Positions 1-8,285 of a DNA stretch of 64,000 nucleotides are shown here, piece after piece. This DNA comes from Arenibacter sp. P308M17. Its GTDB lineage: Bacteria; Bacteroidota; Bacteroidia; Flavobacteriales; Flavobacteriaceae. Under the pieces are notes generated by a model. The model was not told where the DNA came from. It did no database searches and saw only the letters and a list, made by a program, of their open reading frames with translations. The position numbers were made by a program, and so were the translations under genes. Positions within the stretch are counted from its first letter, which is position 1. Each line of letters starts with the position of its first letter. Where the stretch lies: the NCBI RefSeq assembly GCF_003426735.1, contig NZ_QVON01000009.1, positions 1 to 64,000 on the forward strand. The letters are read 5' to 3'.

Positions 1-404
1 ACTGGTGCAGAAGCCAACAGCCCTTATACGGTAGAGGTAACGGTCACCGATGACGGCACTCCTGCGGAATCCGCCATGGTCTCCTTTATTTGGAACGTAA
101 CTAATGGTCCTGTTAACCAGGCACCTGTGGTCACCAATCCAGGGGTACAGAACCACCTTGTGGGTAATACGGTATCCTTACAGGTATCGGCCACGGACCC
201 TGAGGACGATGGCCTGAGCTATTCTGCCACCGGGCTGCCCACCGGCCTTAGTATAGATACCGCTACGGGACTGATCAGCGGAACCATCGCTACTGGTGCA
301 GAAGCCAACAGCCCTTATACGGTAGAGGTAACGGTCACCGATGACGGCACTCCTGCGGAATCCGCCATGGTCTCCTTTATTTGGAACGTAACTAATGGTC
401 CTGT
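1..404 (+). repeat. 291-bp (97-codon) in-frame repeat within the surface protein gene
   Basis: Bases 1-113 and 292-404 are identical, 291 bp apart and in the same reading frame, so the encoded Ig-like modules are exact copies over this stretch. Nucleotide identity including third positions implies recent duplication or gene conversion. Confidence 0.9.
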
Positions 405-939
405 CAATGGAGCCCCAGTAGCCGTTGCAACGGCCAGTGTGGTGTCTGGGACGGTACCTTTAACGGTTAATTTTACCGGTAGTAATTCTATGGATGATGA
501 AGGAATAACTTCTTATGAATGGGATTTTAAAGACGGTTCACCTACAGATCCAACTGCTGACCCCGTACATGTATTTGAAGACCCAGGTATATATAGGGTT
601 GAATTAACAGTTTCCGATGGCTTCTTAACGGATACCGAATTTATAACGATAACTGTTACGGAAGTAGAGCCCGAGGAAAAAGTGAAAGCGGTAATAGCCC
701 CAAATCCAACAAGTGATACGGCTAATGTCTCTGTGATAAATGCTCCTGATAATCAAGTGGTAAGGGAAATATTCTTGCACGATTCCACTGGAAAATATAT
801 TAGTGTTATATCCAATCCAACGTTGGTCGGTGTTCACTATGTAGTGCCTATATATTCTTTGACCGATGGGGTTTATTACATCACATTGATTATGGATGAT
901 AATGAAAAATTACCTGTGAGGCTAGTTGTTAAAAATTAA
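1..939 (+). CDS. C-terminal part of a secreted multidomain (Ig-like/PKD) protein with T9SS sorting domain, 5' end outside window
   Basis: The reading frame is open from base 1, so the gene starts upstream; 312 residues are visible. In order they are part of an Ig-like (He_PIG-type) repeat, a complete repeat of the same type (about residues 38-135), one PKD domain (about 137-222, with the YEWDFKDG core and the HVFEDPGIYRVELTVSD strand), and a C-terminal type A sorting domain (about 228-312, beginning APNPTSD and ending RLVVKN). Such tails direct proteins through the type IX secretion system to the cell surface or medium. The repeats suggest a long adhesin-like or glycan-binding surface protein; no catalytic domain is visible in this part, so the function is unknown. 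A good terminator follows directly. Confidence 0.85.
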   Translation, partial: TGAEANSPYTVEVTVTDDGTPAESAMVSFIWNVTNGPVNQAPVVTNPGVQNHLVGNTVSLQVSATDPEDDGLSYSATGLPTGLSIDTATGLISGTIATGAEANSPYTVEVTVTDDGTPAESAMVSFIWNVTNGPVNGAPVAVATASVVSGTVPLTVNFTGSNSMDDEGITSYEWDFKDGSPTDPTADPVHVFEDPGIYRVELTVSDGFLTDTEFITITVTEVEPEEKVKAVIAPNPTSDTANVSVINAPDNQVVREIFLHDSTGKYISVISNPTLVGVHYVVPIYSLTDGVYYITLIMDDNEKLPVRLVVKN

Positions 940-956
940 TAGAATTTCATTTTAAT

Positions 957-998
957 TAAAGGGAATGGACATACAAAAAATGTCTATTCCCTTTTTTT
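957..998 (+). terminator. Rho-independent terminator of the surface protein gene
   Basis: An inverted repeat (arms around 958-971 and 981-994, with the loop at 972-980) reads AAAGGGAAT then ATTCCCTTT and is followed by a T run. It begins 18 bases after the stop codon. Confidence 0.85.
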
Positions 999-1372
999 AT
1001 ATTATCTAGTTAAAGCTTAAAACCCTGCCTGCCTATGCCGGCCTTTAATTTCATTGTAGTTAACGTGAGTTTCCAAAAACTTTGGCAGTCCACGGTTGGC
1101 ATTGGCAGTTTAAAGTTGGTAGTGAAATCTGTTTTTTTGCCTATTGCCGTGATATAATCCATTCCGTTCCAAACTGGTGCAATTTCATGGCTCCCGATAG
1201 GTATAGGGATTAGTTTAGGAGCTTAATTATTCTAAGGGCGGTCACTAATTGTATATGAAAATGTGTTTCTTTAAAATTCTCCGTACCTGTCCCGGAGAAA
1301 TTTTCTGTGGATAGGAGCTATAAACGAAGCAAATGCAGTTGCTAAGCTTTGGAAAAGGGAAATTAAAACGTC
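999..1372. other. Intergenic region without a recognisable gene
   Basis: About 370 bases between the terminator and the stop of the convergent phosphatase gene. It holds a short GC-rich palindromic piece (CCTGCCTGCCTATGCCGGC near 1026) and degenerate GGCAGT/AAAGTT tracts like those in the other intergenic islands. No coding region or RNA gene is seen. Confidence 0.5.
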
Positions 1373-2113
1373 CTAATCAAAATTAATACTGGTTTTTTCA
1401 ATCAAAGGTAACAGTTGCACAAGCAATTTATCCGAAATCTTCATATTATGTAACATAGTAAGTTGTTGTAAATTGTGAATATCCGAGGCTACAAAATCGA
1501 TCAATCCTTCGTTTATTAACCTAAATGCCATTTTTTGAACATCTGTACCATAATAATCGCTTAATGACAACAAATTCAATTGAAATAGAATACCCTGTCT
1601 TTTATACTTCAAATATTTTGAAAGATTATTGTGCAAATAACCATAGCGCTCTGGATGTGCCAATATTGGGAAATAATTATGCTCCGCAATTTTTTGTACG
1701 GCATCCTCGAAATTAATAGAGGGTTGCAAATAGGACATCTCAATCAATAAATAATTTTTGCAAATCGGCATTATAGCTTCTTTTTCAAGCAGATGTTCAA
1801 AATTGGCATCTATCATATGTTCCGCCGCCACATCCAAAGAAATGTCTTTCATGCCTTCACTTAAAAGTTTGTTTTTTACTTTTCCATGTGCGGCTTGGAT
1901 GGTGCTACGATCATTAGGATAATAATTGTGCATGATATGGGGAGTGGCAATGAATTTTTTTACCCCAATATCCGAGAACCCTTTAATAAGTTCCATGGAG
2001 TCTTCCACGGTTTTGGCACCATCATCAATTCCTGGTAGAATGTGATTATGGATGTCTATAAAATTATCAAGGGAGTCTACAACAAATTTCTTTTTCTGAA
2101 AAAAGTAAAACAT
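1373..2113 (-). CDS. CpsB/YwqE-like tyrosine-protein phosphatase (PHP fold)
   Basis: A 247-residue protein of the CpsB/YwqE family: metal-dependent PHP-superfamily phosphatases that remove phosphate from bacterial tyrosine kinases controlling capsule and exopolysaccharide synthesis. Visible family marks are HNHILPGIDDGA near the N terminus (metal ligands), TPH (ATPHIMHNYYPN), LAHPERY, and a C-terminal ASDIHN. I chose the start at 2113 (MFYFFQKKKF) because family members begin with this short basic-aromatic leader; the frame stays open to 2167, which would add 18 residues without family support. No polysaccharide kinase or polymerase gene is next to it, so it is separated from its usual partners. 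It faces the surface-protein gene convergently. Confidence 0.85.
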   Translation of the reverse strand: MFYFFQKKKFVVDSLDNFIDIHNHILPGIDDGAKTVEDSMELIKGFSDIGVKKFIATPHIMHNYYPNDRSTIQAAHGKVKNKLLSEGMKDISLDVAAEHMIDANFEHLLEKEAIMPICKNYLLIEMSYLQPSINFEDAVQKIAEHNYFPILAHPERYGYLHNNLSKYLKYKRQGILFQLNLLSLSDYYGTDVQKMAFRLINEGLIDFVASDIHNLQQLTMLHNMKISDKLLVQLLPLIEKTSINFD

Positions 2114-2162
2114 GAATGCTAATTTCAGGCAAAGGTAGGATATTATTAAATATCTTGAATTG

Positions 2163-2256
2163 GGCATTGAGTATTGAGTAGTTAGTATTGAGAAACTAGA
2201 GTTTGGAACCTAGAAACTGGAGGGCACCTTTTGTTCAAGGTTTAAAGTGTCTAACA
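2163..2256. repeat. Degenerate heptamer island
   Basis: A stretch of imperfect 7-base units of the types TATTGAG, TAGAAAC and GTTCAAG. The same kind of sequence recurs near 3720, 6540, 35330 and 46800. Confidence 0.6.
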
Positions 2257-2288
2257 TTCATGAATCCCTCCCCTCCTTGGAGGGGTTT

Positions 2289-2465
2289 GAGAGAACACAA
2301 AAGTACATTTCAAAGTGCATTGCCAATTACAATAATTTAAGACCACATGCCAGCTGTGATTACATGACTTCCAATCAAGCCCGTTCAGTAACAGCTAAAC
2401 TTAAAAAACGATGGAAAAACTATCAAAATTACAACAATCCTAAAATGACTGTACAGTCATTTTAG
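2289..2465 (+). pseudogene. 3' remnant of an IS3-family transposase (integrase core end)
   Basis: About 58 codons read ERTQKYISKCIANYNNLRPH, then CDYMTSNQA and LKKRWKNY. This is the usual C-terminal end of IS3/IS150-type OrfB transposases (rve_3 segment, with the YN..RPH motif just after the catalytic glutamate region). Everything upstream, including the DDE residues, is missing. The frame continues 5' into a REP-like element (CCCTCCTTGGAGGGG at 2271-2285), so the apparent start at 2247 belongs to that repeat, not to the transposase. The relic ends inside a long perfect palindrome. It is non-functional and marks an old insertion or a recombination junction at the edge of the repeat-rich stretch. 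Confidence 0.75.
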
Positions 2466-2469
2466 GATT
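2436..2469. repeat. 34-bp perfect palindrome at the end of the transposase relic
   Basis: Every base from 2436 to 2452 pairs with 2453 to 2469, with the centre at TGTACA. It spans the transposase stop codon and could form a 17-bp cruciform or hairpin. No T run follows, so it is not a standard terminator. Confidence 0.9.
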
Positions 2470-2752
2470 AAGAAAAAGAGTTGTATAATGATATCAGGAT
2501 TTATTTAATAACCTGTATAGCTATTTCTGTACGGGATTCCTTAAATGGATCACCAAATTATTCGTCAAATGTCTCAACTAAAAAGTGTAGACTTTATGTA
2601 TCTGCACCAGATTTTAGGAAGGACTAAAAATAAGTGCCATTTAGTATTCCGGTTTCGTTCTGAAGTTATATCCTAATTTACAAAATGATCAATCTAGTTG
2701 TCTTCTATATTCGATTTCTCAGTCAGAAATATTGTGATTTTAGGACGGGTCG

Positions 2753-2785
2753 CCTCCCCTCCTTGGAGGGGATTGAGGGGTGGGT
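2753..2785. repeat. REP-like element, family A
   Basis: The element contains CCTCCCCTCCTTGGAGGGG followed by a G-rich GAGGGGTGGGT tail. The inner part forms a 7-bp stem (CCCCTCC/GGAGGGG) with a 2-base loop. Other copies lie at 2266-2290 (partial), 3273-3306, 3447-3480, 3621-3655 and 6370-6403, all in the same orientation. Confidence 0.85.
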
Positions 2786-2894
2786 ACTCCATAGATACTC
2801 CATAGATACTCCATAGATACTCCATAGATAGTCCATAGATAGTCCATAGATACTCCATAGATAGTCCATAGTTAGTCCATAGTTAGTCCGTATA
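2785..2894. repeat. 11-bp tandem repeat array, about ten units
   Basis: Ten units of TASTCCATAGW begin at 2785, 2796, 2807, 2818, 2829, 2840, 2851, 2862, 2873 and 2884. The third base alternates C or G and the last units decay. It abuts a family A REP-like element. The frame across it encodes repetitive YGLSMDYLW-like peptides, but 11 is not a multiple of three and no protein family is recognisable. Confidence 0.9.
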
Positions 2895-3272
2895 TGAAAC
2901 GGGCACGACCAAAATTTGGTCGCCAGCCCAAAAAATTCATTCTGGCGGGCCAACTCAAATGAAGATATATGAATTACACCCGCCTGTCCGCCAGGTTCCG
3001 GTAAGGACGGGAACGATGTAGTCGGGCAGGTATGACCGCTAAAAAACCCGTCCGTAACGGCACGGGCAGACAATAAATATCTACATATGAAAATAGGGAA
3101 AAACAGGGTATATCCACTCCTTTTTGGCGCGTTAAAATAAGATAGACAGGACACTAGTGTCCATTATTGCCTGGCCATGCGAAGTCTTGTGATTTTGCCC
3201 CTACAAATATAGGAATCCCTTAATCTTCAATTCCGTAGTCTTTCCTATAAGCCTCTTGGTCCCTATCCAATA
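2895..3272. other. Intergenic stretch with GC-rich inverted repeats
   Basis: No gene is supported. The sequence contains ACCAAAATTTGGT (2909-2921), CTGGCGGGCC, and a GC-rich segment at 2980-3070 with CCGCCTGTCCGCCAGG and related pieces, which look like decayed palindromic repeats. Confidence 0.5.
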
Positions 3273-3655
3273 CCCTCCCCTCCTTGGAGGGGATCGAGGG
3301 GTGGGTAAACCGATGAGAAAAATTATACCCTATAGTCCAGATCTAGTTCCTTATGCGAAAAAACTTCGCAACAACATGACCATAGGTGAGATTGCCTTTG
3401 TTGATTAGGGCCTTGTTTTTACCTAGGTCAAAGAACATTCATGAATCCCTCCCCTCCTTGGAGGGGATCGAGGGGTGGGTAAACCGATGAGAAAAATTAT
3501 ACCCTATGGTCCAGATCTAGTTCCTTATGCGAAAAAACTTCGCAACAACATGACCATAGGTGAGATTGCCTTTGTTGATTAGGGCCTTGTTTTCACCAAG
3601 GTCAAACAACATTCATGAATCCCTCCCCTCCTTGGAGGGGATCGAGGGGTGGGTA
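3273..3655. repeat. 174-bp tandem duplication bounded by REP-like elements
   Basis: Units 3273-3446 and 3447-3620 differ at only a few positions, and a third copy begins at 3621 but stops after the REP-like part. Each unit opens with the family A element and ends with AACATTCATGAAT. The copies look recent and may have arisen by unequal crossing-over between flanking REP-like elements. A related diverged segment lies at 6322-6450. There is no coding content. Confidence 0.9.
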
Positions 3656-4220
3656 AGGGGAAAAATAACCCCATATAATGTAGCAAAACTATTATCATTT
3701 TTAGAGCCTGGGGTATAGATGGGTCATCTAGTATTGAGTATTGGGAATCTAGAGTCTGGAATCTAGAAACTGGACGGTATTTTTTGTTTAAAGTTCAAGG
3801 TTCAAAGTTCAGCCCATGTCTAGCATCTAGTTTCTAGCCTCCAAGTATTGGGAATCTGGATTTTGGCCTAGGGGGATTATAATTTTTTGCCCTTATTTTA
3901 TTATCTATTTAATTTTCATATATATTTGTCCCAAAATTATTCACTATTGGGCACTAGCTTGGTATATTGAAATCTGCACTCCCATTCGGGCATACAATTG
4001 CTATGCCATACAGTCCTGAGCATTGGACAACGAATAACATTATCGAATATTTATTAAAATTGTTTGCTGTAAAATGGAAATAGCTGGTTTTCACTCTATT
4101 TTGTATTTAATAATGTTACTTTATGTTCTATAATATCATCCAAATAATTTTCCCAAGGCACTGCCTTTGGCTTGCCCGATCGTCGGTAAGGATATTCAAT
4201 CCGCCGGTACAAACGGGTTC
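3656..4220. repeat. Gene-free stretch with degenerate heptamer island
   Basis: From about 3726 to 3850 there are imperfect 7-base units (CTAGTAT, CTAGAAA, GTTCAAG, CTAGCAT). From 3850 to 4220 the sequence is AT-rich with no supported gene; AAGGCACTGCCTTTGGC near 4154 is a short inverted repeat of a kind seen again near 9228. Confidence 0.55.
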
Positions 4221-4274
4221 ACCTCTCCTTTGGAGAGGTCAGAACTGACTTTTTGGGCAGTTCTGGGTGAGGTT
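4221..4274. repeat. REP-like element, family B
   Basis: ACCTCTCCTTTGGAGAGGT forms one stem, and AGAACTG/CAGTTCT forms a second around ACTTTTTGGG; the element ends GGGTGAGGTT. The layout matches family A (palindrome plus G-rich tail) with a different sequence. Its end overlaps the first codon of the next reading frame. Confidence 0.75.
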
Positions 4275-5613
4275 AAATAAAAAATTAATATATCCCGATA
4301 CATTGAAAAAAGAGAAATTAAAAAAGCATATAGAAATTAAACGAAATTTCTTGATCGTATCCCGATGGGGAGAAACATTGGATATGGCAGTAGCCATTTT
4401 GAACGAAGGCCATGCCGTTAAAATGTATATTGAAGATAAGTCCTCAAGGGAAATAGGCTATGGTTTTGTGCAAAAGGCCAAAGAATGGAAAAACTATATC
4501 GATTGGGCCGATGTCCTTATTTTTGATTATACCGGTTACGGTAAAATATGCTCGGAATTGCGGGCCCAAGGTAAATTGGTAGTAGGAGGTACGGAATATT
4601 CCGATCTTTTGGAATTGGATCGTAGTTTTGGCCAGGCGGAATTAAAGAAACATGGCATAAAAATATTGCCATCCAAAGAGTTTTTCAATTTTCAGGGCGC
4701 CATTGATTATGTTAAGGCCAACCCCAATGCCTATGTGATAAAGCCCTCCGGGGAAACCCAGGAATACAAGCAATTGCTTTTTGTGGGCAGTGATGATGAA
4801 GGCTTGGATGTGATTCGGGTTTTAAAGGCCTACGAGAAATCCTGGGGGAACGATTTTGGTAATTTTCAGTTGCAGCGCAAGGTAAAAGGGGTAGAGGTAT
4901 CGGTGTCTGCCTATTTCAATGGGAAGGAGTTTATATATCCCATTAATGTTACTTTTGAGCACAAGAAACTTTTTCCAAAAGAATTGGGCGTGTCCACTGG
5001 GGAGATGGGATCCAGTATGTTCTGGACCAAGGATTCCCCTATTTTTGAGGCCACCTTAAAAAAGTTTGAAGGTTCCTTGGCAAAAGGGGGATTTATTGGC
5101 CAGTTGGATATTAATTGTATAGTTAATGGCAATGGAATTTATCCCTTGGAGTTCACTTCCAGATTTGGTTACCCACAGATATTCATACAACGTGCAGGAA
5201 TTTTGGAGCCAATGGGGAATATGTTCTACAAACTGGCCTCCGGAGAGAATTTTAGGATCAATGTTAGAAAAGGATTTCAGGTCGGGGCCTATATGGTGGT
5301 GCCTCCTTTTCCCTTCGAGGATAAAAAAACTTTTGAACTGTTCTCCAAAGATTCTGTCATCGTTTTCAAAAAGGATATGAAAGATGGGGTACATCCCATG
5401 CACCTTAAAAAAATCAATGATGAATGGCTGATTACCGGAAATACGGGAATTGCCCTATTGGTTACCGGAACAGGGCTCACTATGAAAGATGCCCAAAAAA
5501 TGATGCAGAACAGGATTAGTAACATCATTATCAATAATGTGTACTATAGAACCGATATTGGGGATAGGTGGTCCGATGATTTTGACCGATTATGGTCCTG
5601 GGGACTGTTATAG
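4267..5613 (+). CDS. ATP-grasp enzyme related to phosphoribosylamine-glycine ligase
   Basis: A protein of up to 448 residues with a Rossmann-like pre-ATP-grasp part (FLIVSRWGETLDMA, about residues 28-41) and an ATP-grasp core (AYVIKPSGETQ near 154, GVEVSVSAYFNG near 209, GQLDINCIVNG and PLEFTSRFGYPQ with the metal-binding E near 292). It resembles GARS/PurD in layout but is not a standard PurD, so it probably joins a different amine and carboxylate using ATP. There is no in-frame ATG before the core. The annotated GTG at 4267 sits inside a REP-like element; TTG at 4303 (KKEKLKK) is an alternative start. A GNAT acetyltransferase follows 36 bases later and is probably co-transcribed, suggesting a two-step modification of a small amine. 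Substrate unknown. Confidence 0.7.
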   Translation: MRLNKKLIYPDTLKKEKLKKHIEIKRNFLIVSRWGETLDMAVAILNEGHAVKMYIEDKSSREIGYGFVQKAKEWKNYIDWADVLIFDYTGYGKICSELRAQGKLVVGGTEYSDLLELDRSFGQAELKKHGIKILPSKEFFNFQGAIDYVKANPNAYVIKPSGETQEYKQLLFVGSDDEGLDVIRVLKAYEKSWGNDFGNFQLQRKVKGVEVSVSAYFNGKEFIYPINVTFEHKKLFPKELGVSTGEMGSSMFWTKDSPIFEATLKKFEGSLAKGGFIGQLDINCIVNGNGIYPLEFTSRFGYPQIFIQRAGILEPMGNMFYKLASGENFRINVRKGFQVGAYMVVPPFPFEDKKTFELFSKDSVIVFKKDMKDGVHPMHLKKINDEWLITGNTGIALLVTGTGLTMKDAQKMMQNRISNIIINNVYYRTDIGDRWSDDFDRLWSWGLL

Positions 5614-5649
5614 GACACTGCCAAAAGTAATACACTTACAAATCTATAT

Positions 5650-6108
5650 ATGGAGCTGATAAACTTAGGACCTGAGGGACGTAATTTTTTTAAGATCCTT
5701 CCGGAAGACTGGCAAGACGTAATTGAATCTGTTTGGGACGATTACAAGGATAAGGCCAGTATCTATGTATTTAAAGATGCCTTGGACATAATAGCAGGTG
5801 GGATTGTCTTTAGGACGGCCCCTCCAAATATGACGGATTTTGAAATGGGGGAGTGGCAAAAGTACGTGAGCTCCAATTTTCATTATATTGGTTTTTTATT
5901 TGTAGATCCCAAATATCGTGGACTATCCTTGGGTTCAAAATGGCTTTCGGCAATAAAGGAAAAATTTCCCGATCAGTCATATTGGTTGACCATAGAGGAG
6001 GAAGGCTTAAGGTCTTTCTATGAGAAAAACGGATTTAAGTGTGTTTCAAAAAGCAGGGACAAGGATACCCCGGAGTGGATATTTACGTATACGCCAGGGG
6101 GACAGTAA
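5650..6108 (+). CDS. GNAT-family N-acetyltransferase
   Basis: A 152-residue protein of typical GNAT length. The acetyl-CoA-binding strand and loop are visible as IGFLFVDPKYRGLSLGSKWLSA (about residues 80-100; RGLSLGS replaces the usual R-x-x-G-x-G/A), and the C-terminal FYEKNGFKCVSKS matches the usual end of the fold. It lies 36 bases downstream of the ATP-grasp gene on the same strand, which suggests an operon and a shared substrate. The acceptor cannot be told from sequence. The gene is followed by the repeat-rich intergenic region. Confidence 0.75.
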   Translation: MELINLGPEGRNFFKILPEDWQDVIESVWDDYKDKASIYVFKDALDIIAGGIVFRTAPPNMTDFEMGEWQKYVSSNFHYIGFLFVDPKYRGLSLGSKWLSAIKEKFPDQSYWLTIEEEGLRSFYEKNGFKCVSKSRDKDTPEWIFTYTPGGQ

Positions 6109-6858
6109 ATGGTAGGTTAGAAAGTTCAATGTTTAAAGTTCAAGGTTCAAGGACAAGTTTGAATGTTGAAAGTTAAATGGGGAAGAAGCCCTAAATCTTA
6201 ATACCGTTGCCTTTCTTATAAGCTTCTTGGTTCCTAATAATAAATTACTTGGATTCGTAAAATTCAATTATTAACTTGGTTCTGGTTTTAACTGAATACA
6301 TCCTTGATGAAATTGGTCCTATGTTGATTAGGGTCTTGTTTTCATCTAGGTCAAAGAACATTCATGAATCCCTCCCCTCCTTGGAGGGGATTGAGGGGTG
6401 GGTAAACTGATGAGAAAAAATAACCCCATATCATGTAGCAACTATTATTAGGCCTTGAGGTGTATTTCTGATTATGCGAACTTGCCTGCCTATCAGACAA
6501 TCGGAGTCGAAATCGGAATATTCAGATGTGGTTATTGAGTACTGAGATTAAATAATCATCAGTAGGCAGTGGCAGTAGGCAGGGAAAAGGTTCAATGTTC
6601 GGAGTTATAAAGTTAAAAAGTTAAAAAGTTGAAGGTTTTTATCATCTCAATTCTAATATCTAGTATCTAGCATCTAGTATTTAGAAATGAGAATCTAGAT
6701 TCTGGAGCCTAGAAACTGCACGGTATTTTTTGTTCAAAGTTTCAGGTTCAAGGTTTGAGTTAAAATGTTCAAAGTTTGAAAGTTTCCAGCTGTCTAACTT
6801 CTCAATTCTAACATCTAGGATCTAGCATCTAGTATCCAATATCTTCCCGCGCCCTTAC
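6109..6858. repeat. Gene-free region of degenerate heptamers with a REP-like copy
   Basis: No coding region. Tracts at 6120-6180 (AAGTTCA units) and 6535-6845 (CAGTAGG, GTTCAAA, CTAGTAT, CTAGCAT units) have an approximate 7-base period. Between them lies a diverged copy of the 174-bp repeat with its REP-like element. Confidence 0.65.
6322..6450. repeat. Dispersed copy of the 174-bp repeat junction with REP-like element A
   Basis: Matches the end of the second 174-bp unit and the bases after it (from about 3584 to 3710): TGTTGATTAGGG, the AACATTCATGAAT junction, the family A element (6370-6403), then AATAACCCCATAT and GTAGCA. It is therefore a longer shared segment than the REP-like element alone. 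Confidence 0.8.
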
Positions 6859-8130
6859 TTAATCATTACCATTTTCATGATCTTCCAGATCTTTCCTTAA
6901 ATCCAGTTTTCTAAAAGTAGGGGAGACGGCACCTGTAAATACTACCGTGATCAAGGTCATACAGCCCCCAAAAACAACTGCCGTTACGGTGCCCATCAAT
7001 TTAGCGGTAAGACCACTTTCAAAGGCTCCCAACTCATTGGAGGACCCAACGAACATGGAATTTACCGAAGCTACCCTGCCGCGCATATGGTCTGGCGTCC
7101 TTAATTGTAAGATAGTCTGTCTAATGATCATGGAAATACCATCGGTAACGCCACTGAAAAAGAGGGCAATAACGGATATCCAGAACGAGGTAGACAATCC
7201 AAAAATGATAATACAAAGCCCAAAACCAAAAATAGACCCAAGTAGTTTTAGTCCCGCGCCTTTGTTTAATGGAAAATGGGCGGAAGTAAACATAATGATC
7301 AATGCGCCCACAGCCGGGGCCGCTCTTAAAATTCCAAATCCTTCCGGACCTACCTTTAGGATATCCTGGGCATAAATGGGCAACAGTGCCACTGCCCCAC
7401 CAAAGAGCACGGCTACCATATCCAAGGTGATTGCGCCCAAAATAATCTTTGTCCCAAATACAAATTTTACCCCTTCCTTTAGGCTATTTAATACGGGTTC
7501 CCCGATATTTGGATTTAAAATGGGTTTCTTTTTAATCTTTGTCAGTGTCAAGAGTGCCATTAGCGAAAACGCGAAGATGAGGCACATGGACCAATGCACC
7601 CCGATCCAATTTATAGAAAACCCTGCCAAGGCCGGACCAAGTACGGCTGCCATTTGCCAAACGGAGCTGCTCCAGGTAGCGGCATTTGGATACACTTTTT
7701 TAGGGATTATCAACGCAAATAAAGAAAATATGGTGGGTCCTAAAAAGGCCCTTACCATACCTCCTAGAAATACCAAAAAATAGATGCCGTACAAAATGGT
7801 ATTTTTGGACCAATCCCTAACTACTTGGGGCCAGGTAAGCAAAAATAGGCCCAAGCTTATGATAGAGAAACCTAAAATACATTTCACCAAGAGGCCTTTT
7901 TTTTCTTTCTGATCTACAATATGACCGGCAAACAAAGCAAGGGATACAGCGGGAATTACTTCCATAAGGCCTATGATTCCTAAGGAAAGGGGATTTTTGG
8001 TCAAGGAATACACTTCCCATTCAATAACCACAAATTGCATGGACCAGGCAAAGACCATAGCAAAACGGACCAACAGAAAAATATTGAATTCCTTATATCT
8101 CAGTGCGGCATAGGGATCTTTATTGGACAT
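6859..8130 (-). CDS. MFS transporter, MFS_3/EntS-like exporter group
   Basis: A 423-residue integral membrane protein with about 12 hydrophobic segments. Visible marks are the N-terminal RYKEFNIFLLVRFAMVFAWS segment, the loop between TM2 and TM3 (GHIVDQKEKKG, a variant of the MFS signature), and the second-half signature in LRTPDHMRGRVASVNSMFVG. This last motif is typical of the MFS_3 group that includes the enterobactin exporter EntS. It could export the peptide made by the NRPS locus, but it lies more than 4 kb from that locus with unrelated genes between, so this is conjecture. Both ends fall in repeat-containing or short intergenic DNA; it appears monocistronic. Confidence 0.8.
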   Translation of the reverse strand: MSNKDPYAALRYKEFNIFLLVRFAMVFAWSMQFVVIEWEVYSLTKNPLSLGIIGLMEVIPAVSLALFAGHIVDQKEKKGLLVKCILGFSIISLGLFLLTWPQVVRDWSKNTILYGIYFLVFLGGMVRAFLGPTIFSLFALIIPKKVYPNAATWSSSVWQMAAVLGPALAGFSINWIGVHWSMCLIFAFSLMALLTLTKIKKKPILNPNIGEPVLNSLKEGVKFVFGTKIILGAITLDMVAVLFGGAVALLPIYAQDILKVGPEGFGILRAAPAVGALIIMFTSAHFPLNKGAGLKLLGSIFGFGLCIIIFGLSTSFWISVIALFFSGVTDGISMIIRQTILQLRTPDHMRGRVASVNSMFVGSSNELGAFESGLTAKLMGTVTAVVFGGCMTLITVVFTGAVSPTFRKLDLRKDLEDHENGND

Positions 8131-8285
8131 TGGGTTATGGTTATCAGATTATTAGGGGCTTTTCAACAATACACTGCCAACTGCAACTGTTTACTGCTAA
8201 TTGGTAAGGGTTATGCAGTTATAAAGTTTTCTCAGGATATGGATTAGTACATATTCATCTTCATGGGAGTGAATCAATGGGATGC

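Noticed and set aside
2785-2894. Possible CRISPR array
   Set aside because: Units are 11 bp with no spacers, and no cas genes are near.
2723-3154. Minus-strand open frame of 143 codons across the 11-bp array
   Set aside because: It runs through tandem repeats and a REP-like element and gives low-complexity YGLSMDYLW repeats with no family; treated as non-coding.
6859-8130. MFS exporter as a member of the NRPS locus
   Set aside because: The EntS-like signature made this tempting, but unrelated genes and a repeat region separate it from the locus; kept only as a possibility.
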